From positions 5,332,001-5,396,000 of the forward strand of contig OZ245752.1 in NCBI GenBank assembly GCA_965227455.1: a stretch of 64,000 bases of DNA. The letters run 5' to 3'. Shown here piece after piece: positions 55,001-63,130 of the stretch. Position numbers and translations under genes: made by a program. The notes under the pieces were generated by a model. It did no database searches. It was not told where the DNA came from and saw nothing but the letters and a program-made list of their open reading frames with translations. The DNA is from JABDIP01 sp965227455 (lineage in GTDB: Bacteria; Pseudomonadota; Alphaproteobacteria; DSM-16000; Inquilinaceae). Numbering within the stretch: the first letter of the stretch is position 1; each line of letters opens with the position of its first letter.

Positions 55001-55240
55001 GATCTCCTCCAGCCCCTCCAGCCCCTTCAGCGCCTCCTCCTGGCGGTTGACGATCTCCCGCTCGACCTCGGCCGGCGCCGCGCCGCCCCAATTGGTGGTG
55101 ATCACGATGATCGGGCGGTTGATGTCCGGCGTCAGCTGGATCGGGATGGTCTGCAGGGCGACATAGCCGAACATGACCACCATCAGCACCGCCGCGATCA
55201 CGGCGATCGGTCGTTCGATGGATGTGCCGATCAGGTTCAT
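52013..55240 (-). CDS. RND-family efflux pump permease (HAE1/AcrB-like)
   Basis: A 1075-residue inner-membrane proton-driven exporter. It has the duplicated RND layout of 12 membrane helices and two large periplasmic loops, with NLIGTSIERPIAVIAAVLMV at the N-terminus. The proton-relay Asp is in the fourth helix (AVGMVVDAAIVVLENI), and VYLVMAVLFESFAYPLIIMIS is in the second half. It probably exports lipophilic drugs or envelope compounds together with the adaptor upstream. No outer-membrane channel gene is in the window. The gap to the adaptor gene is 11 bases. Confidence 0.88.
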   Translation of the reverse strand: MNLIGTSIERPIAVIAAVLMVVMFGYVALQTIPIQLTPDINRPIIVITTNWGGAAPAEVEREIVNRQEEALKGLEGLEEIVSSSSTGQGQITLTFNIDTNMDRALLLTANRLDRVNGYPDEADEPTIATSDANDNAIAWFSIVRAEGNDRPIHTYGEFIDDVVKERLERVPGVSGVGAFGGSDREMQIVVDPIRLARYRMTIPEIVSALREANVSISAGDVEEGKRRYVVRTDGDFAELDQVRQVLIRSRTESDGGIGRVTVDDVADVRFDYKEPGARIRFLGVPALAINAQRETGANVIEVMEQIHIALDELNAGPIPDQQLVMRQLYDETDYINSAIDLVQKNILYGGLLAVVVLLTFLRSGRATLVVALAIPVSVIGSFVAMAALGRSINVISLAGIAFAVGMVVDAAIVVLENIYRLRQSGHSARKAAFEGARQVWGAVLVSALTTVMVFIPILVMKLEVGQLFRDIAVAISVSVILSLLVAVTVIPALSSRLLNGANTDAEKRIRLPVIDTFARAFLAGVIGFTRRVVGNRALALLVVAAVSMAAISVTWIFRPDLEYLPNGNRNFIFGFVLPPPGYNLATSTQIGQNLENAVRPLWASETGPDSEPGGPPKIRHFFFVSFQANSFIGASAVEERRAGELIPVLSGPIFAEPGTFGFMNQLSLFGRGIGGSRSIELDVSGGDLETILGVALQATGRLTQALPGNEGNRFRPIPGLELGAPEVRVIPDPTRLADNGVTASELGATIDAFNDGLRVAEITVDGKRIDLTLMGPPSLVEQTQGIAAIPVVTGDGAIVPVEALAQVGVTSGPTEIRHRERIRTVTLSLIPADNIPLEAAIGIVNEQVIAPLTEQGLPPGVSLNLSGTADKLNVTWNAMVLDLILALVIVYLVMAVLFESFAYPLIIMISVPMAAAGGIAGLVVLNQFVLQSLDMLTLLGFVILIGIVVNNAILLVHQSLYHYRSDGMAIDDAIIEATRNRVRPIFMSTLTSVFGMLPLVLFPGAGSELYRGLGSVVVGGLSLSAVLTLLIVPPLMTVFMGAIEGRRKSVPKQPAELPAPPKAADPHGEQPAAAE

Positions 55241-55251
55241 CGGACCTGCCC

Positions 55252-56370
55252 TCAGCTCGCGCCGTTATGCCGTACCGGCTGGCCGGGGCGCAGCCGCTCG
55301 TTGCCGCGCACCACCACCAGATCGCCCGGCGCCAGGCCGCCGATCACCTCGATGCGGCTGCCGACCGACTCGCCGAGCTGCACCGGGCGGATCATCGCCT
55401 GGCCCTCGGTGACGATGTAGACGACGGTGCCCTGGGGCTGGTTCAGGATCGCATCCTTGTGCACCGTCACCACCGCGCGGACCTCGCCCACCGGGATCAG
55501 CACGATGGCGCTCTGGTTGCCGGCCAGCGGGGCGCCGGTCTCGGTGAAATCGGGGGTCAGGCGCACGATCCGGGTGCGCGTCAGACTGTTCTCCATTGGC
55601 ACGCTGGCCCGCACCAGCCCGCGATGACGGCTCTGGTCGTCCAGCACGAAGGTCAATTCGACGCCTTCCTCGATGCCGGAAAGCCGGCTCGACGGCACCG
55701 CCGCCTCGATCTCCAGGCCGGAATCGTTGATCAGCGTGACCACCGGATCGCCGACCTGCAGGAATTCTCCCACATGGGCCGCGCGGTCGCCGACGACACC
55801 GGAGAACGGTGCCCGGATCTGGGAATCCTCCAGGTCGATCAGGGCGCGCGCCCAATTGGCCTCCGACTGCAGAAGCCGGGCCTCGGCGACCGCCACCAGG
55901 CCCCGATTGCGCCGCACCTCCTGCTCGGCCTCGTCGTAACGCGCCTGCGAGAATGCGGCACTGTCCTTCAGGCCTTGCAGGCGGTCCAGGGCCTGTTCGG
56001 CCGTCGCCAGGCTGGCGGCCGAGGCTTCCAGATTGGCTTCCGCCTCATCCCTCTGGGCCTTGCGCAAATCGGCGTCGGATTGCAGGCGCGACGGGTCGAG
56101 CTCCGCCAGCAGATCGCCGCGGGAGACCCGGTCGCCGATCACCGCATGGATGCGCGCCACGATGCCCTCGACCTGGGCCGCGATCACCGCCTCGCGGGCG
56201 ACGATGCGGCCGACCACAGGCGCGGTCTGGGACATCGGCTCCTGAATGACGGCATCCACATGCACCAGCGCCGGCGGCTGATCCTGCGCCGATGCCGGTG
56301 CTGCCGCGACCAGAGCGAAGCACGCCAACACAACGGCCAGACGGCCGCTGATTTCCGTTACCCAACCCAT
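55252..56370 (-). CDS. RND efflux periplasmic adaptor (membrane fusion protein)
   Basis: A 372-residue HlyD/AcrA-type adaptor. A signal peptide ends ASAQ. The lipoyl half-motifs are VEGIVARIHAVIGDRVSRGD and IRAPFSGVVGDRAAHVGEFL, with a coiled-coil hairpin of about 80 residues between them. Beta-barrel and membrane-proximal domains follow (VGDPVVTLINDSGLEIEAAV). The ATG at 56370 has AGGGG nine bases upstream; the longer in-frame start at 56442 lacks a signal. It is the first gene of a two-gene operon with the pump. Confidence 0.87.
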   Translation of the reverse strand: MGWVTEISGRLAVVLACFALVAAAPASAQDQPPALVHVDAVIQEPMSQTAPVVGRIVAREAVIAAQVEGIVARIHAVIGDRVSRGDLLAELDPSRLQSDADLRKAQRDEAEANLEASAASLATAEQALDRLQGLKDSAAFSQARYDEAEQEVRRNRGLVAVAEARLLQSEANWARALIDLEDSQIRAPFSGVVGDRAAHVGEFLQVGDPVVTLINDSGLEIEAAVPSSRLSGIEEGVELTFVLDDQSRHRGLVRASVPMENSLTRTRIVRLTPDFTETGAPLAGNQSAIVLIPVGEVRAVVTVHKDAILNQPQGTVVYIVTEGQAMIRPVQLGESVGSRIEVIGGLAPGDLVVVRGNERLRPGQPVRHNGAS

Positions 56371-56582
56371 CTTCGAGTTCCCCTTCGGTACCCGCGCACG
56401 GGTTCCAATTGTCCCGAGAGTAATCGCCCGCACCGAATTCAACCAGTCCTATGCATAGATCGGCCGATTCCGGCGCCGGTCAAGGCTGGCCCCTTGGCAT
56501 CTTGGGTGCGGTGCGGCATTCGTGGTACATGCGGGGTGGCCGACGCCTTTCGGCAGGCCCAATCCGACCCCTGGGAGGCAGA

Positions 56583-57512
56583 TTGAACACTGCATTTTTC
56601 ACCCATGCCGCCTGCGCCGACCATGACCCTGGCCCGGGCCATCCGGAATGCCCCGACCGGCTGAAAGCCATCCTGCGACGGTTCGAAGATGAGGCCTTCT
56701 CCCTGCTCGACCGCCGTGAGGCGCCGGAGGCGAGCGTCGAACAGATCGTCCGGGTGCACCCGGAGGTTTATGTGGAAGGGGTGCTGGAGGCGGTGCCCGA
56801 TCATGGTTATGCCGGGCTGGATGCCGATACGGTGGTCTCGCCCGGATCGCGGGAGGCGGCCTTGCGCGCCGCCGGAGGCGTGTGCGCGGCGGTCGACGCG
56901 GTGCTGTCCGGCGAGGCGCGCAATGCGTTCTGCGCCGTGCGGCCGCCCGGTCACCACGCGGAAACGGCCCGCGCCATGGGATTCTGCCTGTTCAACAACG
57001 TTGCCGTCGGTGCCGCCCATGCCCGTGCCGTGCACGGGATTCGCCGCATTGCCGTATTCGACTTCGACGTACATCACGGCAACGGCACCCAGGACATCTT
57101 CTGGAACGAGCCGGATTTGTTCTACGTCTCGACCCATCAATCGCCGCTCTATCCGGGAACCGGCATGGCGGATGAGACCGGTACGGCGGAGAACATCCTC
57201 AACGTGCCGCTGCATGCCCACGCCGGCTCGCCGGAATACCGGCACGCCGTAACCGCGGCCGTTCTGCCGGCCCTGTCGGCATTCGAGCCGGAACTGCTGA
57301 TGATTTCCGCGGGCTTCGATGCCCATCGCAGCGACCCGCTGGCAGCCCTGCAGCTCAACGAATCCGATTTCGCCTGGACGACGGTCAAACTCGCTCAGCT
57401 TGCCTCGGACCTCTGCCGGGGGCGTATCGTATCAACCTTGGAGGGTGGCTACGATCTTAACGCCCTGGCCGAGAGCTGCGCCGCGCATGTGAAGGAATTG
57501 ATGGTCGCGTGA
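56583..57512 (+). CDS. HDAC-fold deacetylase (class II / acetylpolyamine amidohydrolase-like)
   Basis: A 309-residue zinc amidohydrolase. Signature residues are PGHPECPDRL at the start, the catalytic His pair RPPGHHAE, FDFDVHHGNGTQ (zinc ligands Asp and His) and SAGFDAHRSDPLA (zinc Asp). The likely activity is removal of acyl groups from amines such as polyamines or lysine. The start is TTG at 56583: GGAGG lies four bases upstream and the protein then opens NTAFFTHAACADHDPGPGHP, as the family does. An ATG at 56451 would add a long unrelated extension. Confidence 0.85.
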   Translation: MNTAFFTHAACADHDPGPGHPECPDRLKAILRRFEDEAFSLLDRREAPEASVEQIVRVHPEVYVEGVLEAVPDHGYAGLDADTVVSPGSREAALRAAGGVCAAVDAVLSGEARNAFCAVRPPGHHAETARAMGFCLFNNVAVGAAHARAVHGIRRIAVFDFDVHHGNGTQDIFWNEPDLFYVSTHQSPLYPGTGMADETGTAENILNVPLHAHAGSPEYRHAVTAAVLPALSAFEPELLMISAGFDAHRSDPLAALQLNESDFAWTTVKLAQLASDLCRGRIVSTLEGGYDLNALAESCAAHVKELMVA

Positions 57513-57629
57513 ATGACGGCCCGATCTCCGCCGAAGGTCGTTTGCAAGCCGCTCAACGTCTTCGCTTTTCTGGCATAGTGTCGGTTCGGACTGCTATGGT
57601 CCGCGCCGCCGAAAACACAGGGTCCATCG

Positions 57630-57881
57630 ATGGCCGATCAATCCCCGCCTTCCGACATCGCGGCGCTCAGTTTCGAGGATGCGCTCGAGGAGCTGGAAAC
57701 CATCGTCAAACGCCTGGAATCCGGGCAGAGCAAGCTGGACGACGCCATCGGCGCCTATGAGCGCGGGTCGCTTTTGAAGGCCCATTGCGAGACTAAGCTG
57801 CGCGAGGCCCAGGCGCGGGTCGATAAGATCGCCAAGGCCGCCGACGGCGCACTCTCCGCAGAACCGACCGACCTGGGCTGA
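57630..57881 (+). CDS. xseB: Exodeoxyribonuclease VII small subunit
   Basis: An 83-residue helical protein. The pattern SFEDALEELETIVKRLESGQ and KLDDAIGAYERGSLLKAHCE is diagnostic for XseB. It forms exonuclease VII with XseA, which is not in the window. It is followed after 31 bases by ispA and then dxs, the arrangement found in many proteobacteria. Confidence 0.93.
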   Translation: MADQSPPSDIAALSFEDALEELETIVKRLESGQSKLDDAIGAYERGSLLKAHCETKLREAQARVDKIAKAADGALSAEPTDLG

Positions 57882-57912
57882 GCGGCATGTTTCACGGTTT
57901 GAGGATTGGCCG

Positions 57913-58800
57913 TTGACGGCGATCGACCCCCTGTTGGCGGAGGCCGCGCGGCTGACCGAAAAGGCCCTCGACCGGCTGTTGCCGCAGCCGCGGGATACCG
58001 AGGCGCCGATATTCGAGGCGATGCGCTATTCGGTGCTTACCGGCGGTAAGCGCCTGCGGCCGCTCCTGGTGTTGTCGAGCTCACGGTTGTTCGGCGTGGC
58101 CGATTCCTGTTCCGTGCGGGTGGCCGCGGCGGTCGAGTGCATTCACTGCCACCGGCTGGTGCATGACGACCTGCCGGCCCTGGACAATGACGATCTGCGG
58201 CGCGGAAATCCCAGCACCCATCGCAAGTTCGGCGAGGCGGCGGCCATCCTGTCCGGCGACGCCCTGCTGGCCCTGGCGTTCGAGATCGTCTCCCAGGAGG
58301 AGACCCATGCCGATCCGCTGGTGCGCAGCCGGCTGGTCGCGGCCCTGGCCAAGGCGGCCGGCGGGCGCGGGATGATCGGCGGGCAGATGATCGACATGAT
58401 CGGCGAGGAACAGGAACTCGACCTCGGCGCGGTCACCCGCTCGCAGCGCATGAAGACCGGCGAGCTTTTCGCCTTCGCCTGCGAGAGCGGCGCCATTCTC
58501 GGCCGAGTCGACGCAGCGAGGCGCCATGCGCTGCACGCCTTCGCCCATGATCTCGGCCTGGTTTTCCAGATCACCGGCCATCTGCTGGACGCCGAGCGAC
58601 GGCAAAAAGCGCAAAAACAGAACGATGACGCAACGGTTACTCCCGGAAAGGCCACATTCGTGACTATTCTGGGTGTCGAACGTGCGCAGGAACAGGCGCG
58701 ACTCTTGACCGATCAGGCAATCCGCCACCTGGAAATTTTCGAACAGAGGGCCGACAATCTGCGCGCTATTGCGCAGTTCGTCCTCGGCCGAACGTCTTGA
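57913..58800 (+). CDS. ispA: Polyprenyl (farnesyl-type) diphosphate synthase with altered second Asp motif
   Basis: A 295-residue prenyltransferase of the IspA type making farnesyl diphosphate. The substrate motif GGKRLRPLLV and the first Asp-rich motif DDLPALDNDD (D85, D86, D91) are intact. The second Asp-rich motif, normally (D)DxxD as in QITDDLLDAE, reads QITGHLLDAE, so both leading Asp are replaced (G222, H223) and only D226 remains. Downstream sequence AERRQKAQKQNDDATVTPGKATFV also differs from the usual G-K-D pattern. The enzyme may have reduced, altered or no activity. The start is TTG with GAGGA upstream. It stands between xseB and dxs, and both are intact. Confidence 0.85.
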   Translation: MTAIDPLLAEAARLTEKALDRLLPQPRDTEAPIFEAMRYSVLTGGKRLRPLLVLSSSRLFGVADSCSVRVAAAVECIHCHRLVHDDLPALDNDDLRRGNPSTHRKFGEAAAILSGDALLALAFEIVSQEETHADPLVRSRLVAALAKAAGGRGMIGGQMIDMIGEEQELDLGAVTRSQRMKTGELFAFACESGAILGRVDAARRHALHAFAHDLGLVFQITGHLLDAERRQKAQKQNDDATVTPGKATFVTILGVERAQEQARLLTDQAIRHLEIFEQRADNLRAIAQFVLGRTS

Positions 58801-58816
58801 CGAGCCGGAACAAGGG

Positions 58817-60748
58817 ATGACGAAGACCATGCCAACGGCGACACCGCTTCTCGATACCGTCCACACCCCCGCGGACCTTCGGGCGCTCAAGCCGCAGCAG
58901 CTTCGGCAGGTCGCCGATGAGTTGCGCGCCGAGACGATCGATGCGGTGTCGGTGACCGGTGGCCATCTCGGCGCCGGCCTGGGCGTGGTGGAGCTCACCG
59001 TGGCGCTGCACTACGTGTTCGATACGCCGGGCGACCGGCTGCTCTGGGATGTCGGACACCAATGCTACCCGCACAAGATCCTGACCGGGCGGCGCAACCG
59101 CATCCGCACCCTGCGACAGGGTGGCGGCCTGAGCGGCTTCACCAAGCGGTCGGAGAGCGAATACGACCCGTTCGGCGCGGCGCACAGCTCCACCTCGATT
59201 GCTGCCGGCGTCGGCATGGCGGTGGCGCGGGACCTCGCCGGCAAGAAGAACGATGTGGTGGCGGTCATCGGAGACGGTGCCATGAGCGCCGGCATGGCCT
59301 ATGAGGCGATGAACAACGCCGGCTCGATGGACAGCCGGCTGATCGTGGTGCTGAACGACAACGACATGTCGATCGCGCCGCCGGTCGGCGCCATGAGCGC
59401 CTATCTGTCGCGACTGATCTCGTCGCGCTCCTACCGTTCGCTGCGCCACCTGATGAAGGATCTGGCCGCCAAGTTCCCGCGGCCGCTGAAGAATGCCGCC
59501 ATGCGGGCGGAGGAATACGCCCGCGGCATGGTGACCGGCGGCACCCTGTTCGAGGAGCTGGGCTTCTTCTATGTCGGTCCGATCGACGGCCACAACCTCG
59601 ACCATCTGCTGCCGGTGCTGAGCAATGTGCGCGACGCGGCCGAAGGGCCGATCCTGGTCCATTGCGTCACCCAGAAGGGCAAGGGCTACGAGCCGGCGGA
59701 AAACGCCGCCGACAAATACCACGGCGTCTCGAAGTTCGACGTGGTGACCGGCGCCCAGGCCAAGCCGAAGCCGAACGCGCCGAGCTACACCAAGGTCTTC
59801 GCCAATGCGCTGGTGGACGAGGCGGCGCGCGACGACAAGATCGTCTCGATCACCGCTGCCATGCCGTCCGGCACCGGCGTCAACCTGTTCGCCGATACCT
59901 ACCCGGACAGGGCCTTCGATGTCGGCATCGCCGAGCAGCACGCGGTCACCTTCGCCGCCGGCATGGCGACCGAGGGCTACAAGCCGTTCGCGGCGATCTA
60001 CTCGACCTTCCTGCAGCGCGCCTACGACCAGATCGTCCATGACGTGGCGATCCAGAGCCTGCCGGTGCGATTCGCCATCGACCGGGCCGGGCTGGTCGGT
60101 GCCGACGGCCAGACCCATGCCGGCTCCTTCGACATCGCCTATCTCGGCTGCCTGCCGGGCTTCGTGCTGATGGCCGCGGCCGACGAGGCGGAGCTGGTGC
60201 ATATGGTGGCCACCGCCGTGGCCATCGACGACCGGCCCTGCGCCTTCCGATATCCGCGCGGCGAGGGCGTCGGGATCGAGATGCCGGAGCGCGGCCAGGT
60301 GCTGGAGATCGGCAAGGGGCGGGTCATATCCGAGGGCACCAAGATCGCGCTGCTGAGCTATGGCGGCAGGCTGCAGGAATGCCAGGCCGCGGCGGAGGAG
60401 TTGTCTGCCCGCGGGCTGAGCACCACCGTCGCCGACGCCCGCTTCGCCAAGCCCCTTGACGAGGACCTGGTGCGGCAACTGGCGACCAATCACGAGGTGC
60501 TGGTCACCATCGAAGAGGGCTCGATCGGCGGGTTCGGATCCTTCGTCCTGCAGTCATTGGCGCTGAGCGGTGCGCTCGACAGCGGCGTGACGGTACGCCC
60601 GATGGTGCTGCCGGACCGTTTCATCGACCACGATAAGCCGGCCCTGCAGTACGAGCAGGCCGGGCTGGACAGCCGCAGCATCGTCGCTACCGCGCTTCAG
60701 GCGCTGGGCATCGACGAGGCTACGGAAGAGGCCTCGGCCCGGGCCTAG
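58817..60748 (+). CDS. dxs: 1-Deoxy-D-xylulose-5-phosphate synthase
   Basis: A 643-residue ThDP enzyme of the MEP isoprenoid pathway, joining pyruvate and glyceraldehyde 3-phosphate. The ThDP motif runs from GDGAMSAGMAYEAMNNAG to VLNDNDMSIAPPVG. HCVTQKGKGYEPAE and the catalytic Glu region VGIAEQHAVTFAAGMA are present. The C-terminal transketolase domain ends VTVRPMVLPDRFIDHDKP. The ATG at 58817 is chosen by the family opening. It is preceded by ispA, linking precursor and prenyl chain synthesis. Confidence 0.95.
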   Translation: MTKTMPTATPLLDTVHTPADLRALKPQQLRQVADELRAETIDAVSVTGGHLGAGLGVVELTVALHYVFDTPGDRLLWDVGHQCYPHKILTGRRNRIRTLRQGGGLSGFTKRSESEYDPFGAAHSSTSIAAGVGMAVARDLAGKKNDVVAVIGDGAMSAGMAYEAMNNAGSMDSRLIVVLNDNDMSIAPPVGAMSAYLSRLISSRSYRSLRHLMKDLAAKFPRPLKNAAMRAEEYARGMVTGGTLFEELGFFYVGPIDGHNLDHLLPVLSNVRDAAEGPILVHCVTQKGKGYEPAENAADKYHGVSKFDVVTGAQAKPKPNAPSYTKVFANALVDEAARDDKIVSITAAMPSGTGVNLFADTYPDRAFDVGIAEQHAVTFAAGMATEGYKPFAAIYSTFLQRAYDQIVHDVAIQSLPVRFAIDRAGLVGADGQTHAGSFDIAYLGCLPGFVLMAAADEAELVHMVATAVAIDDRPCAFRYPRGEGVGIEMPERGQVLEIGKGRVISEGTKIALLSYGGRLQECQAAAEELSARGLSTTVADARFAKPLDEDLVRQLATNHEVLVTIEEGSIGGFGSFVLQSLALSGALDSGVTVRPMVLPDRFIDHDKPALQYEQAGLDSRSIVATALQALGIDEATEEASARA

Positions 60749-60870
60749 CCCTCACCCGGCTCGACTTCGCTCGCCACCCTCTCCCAGGGGGAGAGGGAAC
60801 CTGGAATGCGCCGGCAAGAACCCTCTCCCACTGGGAGAGGGTGGGCTGCCGAAGGCAGTCCGGGTGAGGG
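60749..60870. repeat. Nested palindromic intergenic element
   Basis: A 122-base element directly after the dxs stop. The outer arms CCCTCACCCGG and CCGGGTGAGGG enclose two inner copies of CCCTCTCCC...GGGAGAGGG (one with loop AGG, one with loop ACT). It is similar in form to REP/CCCTCTCCC-type extragenic repeats of GC-rich genomes, and would make a long, branched hairpin. Confidence 0.7.
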
Positions 60871-60953
60871 CAGCGCACTGCCCGTACATTTTCTCCGGTT
60901 GTTGCCGTCGGCACGGCTTTTCTTGCCGCATGCGATAGCCCATAGTGGCCGCC

Positions 60954-62378
60954 ATGACGCAGCGGTATTCCGATCCCGCCCGGGGCCTTTCGGCTCCGGG
61001 CGCTGGCGCTTGGCGCGACGAATTCGCGAGCTCCCTGAAGCTCGCGATACCGCTGGCGCTTGCCCAACTGGCCCAGATCGCCATCCAGACCACGGATGTC
61101 CTGATGATGGGCTGGCTGGGGCGGGAGGCTCTCGCCGCCGGGACGCTGGGCAGCAATATGCTGTTCCCGATGTATCTGTTCGGGATGGGAATCGTCACGG
61201 CGACCGCGCCGATGATGGCCCAGGCCCTGGGCGGCCGCCAGTTCCGGGCCATACGCCGAACCGCGCGCCAGGGCTTCTGGGTGGCCTTCCTCTATTGCGT
61301 CCCGGTGGTGGTCCTGCTGTTGAACGTCGAGACCGTCTTCCGGTTCTTCGACGCCACCGACGACAGCACGGCGCTGGCCCAGGGCTATCTGCGCGCCGCC
61401 GCCTGGAGCCTGCTGCCGTCGCTCTGGTTCGTGGTCCTGCGGAGCTTCGTTTCCGCCCACAGCCGGCCGCGCGCGGTCGTGCTGGTCACGGTGCTTGGCA
61501 TCGGGGTCAACGCGCTTGGCAATTACACGCTGATGTTCGGCCATTTCGGCTTTCCGGCGCTGGGCGTCGTCGGGGCCGGAGTCAGCACCACGATCGTCAG
61601 CACCGTGATGTTCCTGGTGCTGATGGCCTTCGTGCTGCGCGACCGCCGATTCCGCCGGTACTACATCCTGGTCCGCTTCTGGCGGCCCGACTGGCCCCGG
61701 TTCCGCGAGATTCTGCGGATCGGCATGCCGATCGGCCTGGCGATCCTGGCCGAGGCCGGCATGTTCTCGGCCGCCGCCTTTCTGATGTGGCTGATCGGCG
61801 TCAATGAGCTTGCGGCCCATGGTGTCGCCCTGCAATGCGCTGCCGTGGCCTTCATGGTGCCGCTCGGCATCAGCCATGCGGCGACCGTCAGGGTCGGCCT
61901 CGCCGCCGGGCGGGGCGACCGGGGCGGGATCCACAGGGCAGGATGGGTTGCGCTCTGCATGGGCTGCGTCTATGCGGTGCTGCCGATCAGCCTGTTCTGG
62001 CTCTTGCCCTGGCAGTTGGTCGACCTCTTCCTGGATTTCGGCAAGCCGGGCAATCTGGACGTGGCAGCCGTGGCGGTGGTCTTCCTGGGCGTGGCCGCAG
62101 TGTTCCAGCTCGTCGACGGCGTCCAGGTCATCGCCGCCGGCATCTTGCGCGGATTGAAGGACACACGGGTGCCGATGATCATCGCGGTGATCGGCTATTG
62201 GCCGCTCGGCTTCGCGGTGGGTGCGGTGCTGGGGCTGACGACGCCGCTCGGCGGAACGGGTGTCTGGATTGGGCTGGCCTTGGGGCTCGCCTTCGTCGCC
62301 ATCGTCGCCACCCACCGCTTTCACCGCCGCGACCGCCTGGTCGCCGGCTACGTCGAACTGGCGGGCGCCAGCGCGTGA
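60954..62378 (+). CDS. MATE-family efflux transporter
   Basis: A 474-residue membrane protein with 12 predicted helices. The family pattern shows LAIPLALAQLAQIAIQTTDV at the start, TLGSNMLFPMYLFGMG, the RQGFWVAF loop and the matching second half (GMPIGLAILAEAGMFSAAAF). NorM-type exporters use Na+ or H+ gradients to expel cationic drugs. Its stop overlaps the start of tlyA (GTGA), so the two are coupled. The start may be GTG at 60945 or ATG at 60954. Confidence 0.85.
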   Translation: MTQRYSDPARGLSAPGAGAWRDEFASSLKLAIPLALAQLAQIAIQTTDVLMMGWLGREALAAGTLGSNMLFPMYLFGMGIVTATAPMMAQALGGRQFRAIRRTARQGFWVAFLYCVPVVVLLLNVETVFRFFDATDDSTALAQGYLRAAAWSLLPSLWFVVLRSFVSAHSRPRAVVLVTVLGIGVNALGNYTLMFGHFGFPALGVVGAGVSTTIVSTVMFLVLMAFVLRDRRFRRYYILVRFWRPDWPRFREILRIGMPIGLAILAEAGMFSAAAFLMWLIGVNELAAHGVALQCAAVAFMVPLGISHAATVRVGLAAGRGDRGGIHRAGWVALCMGCVYAVLPISLFWLLPWQLVDLFLDFGKPGNLDVAAVAVVFLGVAAVFQLVDGVQVIAAGILRGLKDTRVPMIIAVIGYWPLGFAVGAVLGLTTPLGGTGVWIGLALGLAFVAIVATHRFHRRDRLVAGYVELAGASA

Positions 62379-63121
62379 CGGCCGCGGGCCGCAAGCGGGC
62401 CGATCAGCGGCTGGTCGAGCTCGGCTTGGCGGAGAGCCGCACCAAGGCCCAGGCGCTGATCATGGCCGGCGCGGTCTATGCGGAAACCCGACGCATTGCG
62501 AAGCCCGGCGAGACCGTTGCCGCCGATGCCGCATTGACGGTGAAGGGCCGCGATCATCCCTGGGTCAGCCGCGGTGGCCTGAAGCTGGAGAAGGGGTTGG
62601 CGGAGTTCGACATCGATCCGGCGGGGCAGGTGTGCCTGGATATCGGCGCCTCCACCGGCGGCTTCACCGATGTCCTGCTGCATCACGGCGCCACTCGGGT
62701 CTACGCCGTCGATGTCGGCCATGGCCAGTTGGCCTGGAGCCTGCGCCAGGACGACCGGGTGGTCGTGCTGGAGCGCACCAACGCCCGCAACCTGACCGAT
62801 AAGGACATCCCGGAGCCCACTGGTCTTCTCGTCTGCGACGCCAGCTTCATCAGCCTCACCAAGGTGCTGCCCGCCGGCATGGCGCTGGCCGCGCCCGGCG
62901 CCCGCCTTGTGGCGCTCATCAAGCCGCAATTCGAGGTCGGCAGGGGGCAGGTCGGCAAGGGCGGCGTGGTCCGCGACCCGGCCCTGCACGCCGAGGTCTG
63001 CGACCGCATCCGCGACTGGCTGGATGCCCAGGCGGGTTGGACGGTCCAGGGCATTACCGAAAGCCCGATCACCGGGCCGGAAGGCAATGTCGAGTTCCTG
63101 ATCGCCGCGATCAGGAATTGA
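62375..63121 (+). CDS. tlyA: TlyA-family rRNA 2'-O-methyltransferase/hemolysin-like protein
   Basis: A 248-residue protein with an N-terminal S4 RNA-binding domain (ADQRLVELGLAESRTKAQAL) and an FtsJ-like methyltransferase domain. The SAM motif is LDIGASTGGFTDVLLHHGA and the catalytic area CDASFISL, with ALIKPQFEVGRG downstream. TlyA methylates 16S/23S rRNA in some bacteria. The start is GTG, overlapping the MATE gene stop by four bases. Its 3' end is nine bases from the convergent sppA. Confidence 0.88.
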   Translation: MTAAGRKRADQRLVELGLAESRTKAQALIMAGAVYAETRRIAKPGETVAADAALTVKGRDHPWVSRGGLKLEKGLAEFDIDPAGQVCLDIGASTGGFTDVLLHHGATRVYAVDVGHGQLAWSLRQDDRVVVLERTNARNLTDKDIPEPTGLLVCDASFISLTKVLPAGMALAAPGARLVALIKPQFEVGRGQVGKGGVVRDPALHAEVCDRIRDWLDAQAGWTVQGITESPITGPEGNVEFLIAAIRN

Positions 63122-63130
63122 CGACGCCCC

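Noticed and set aside
53963..55420. Plus-strand open frame of 485 codons
   Set aside because: Antisense to the RND pump gene; composition is that of a high-GC shadow.
58766..60493. Minus-strand open frame of 575 codons
   Set aside because: Antisense to dxs, which is beyond doubt.
60720..62324. Minus-strand open frame of 534 codons
   Set aside because: Antisense to the MATE gene and the palindromic element; low-complexity Gln/Asp/His-rich product.
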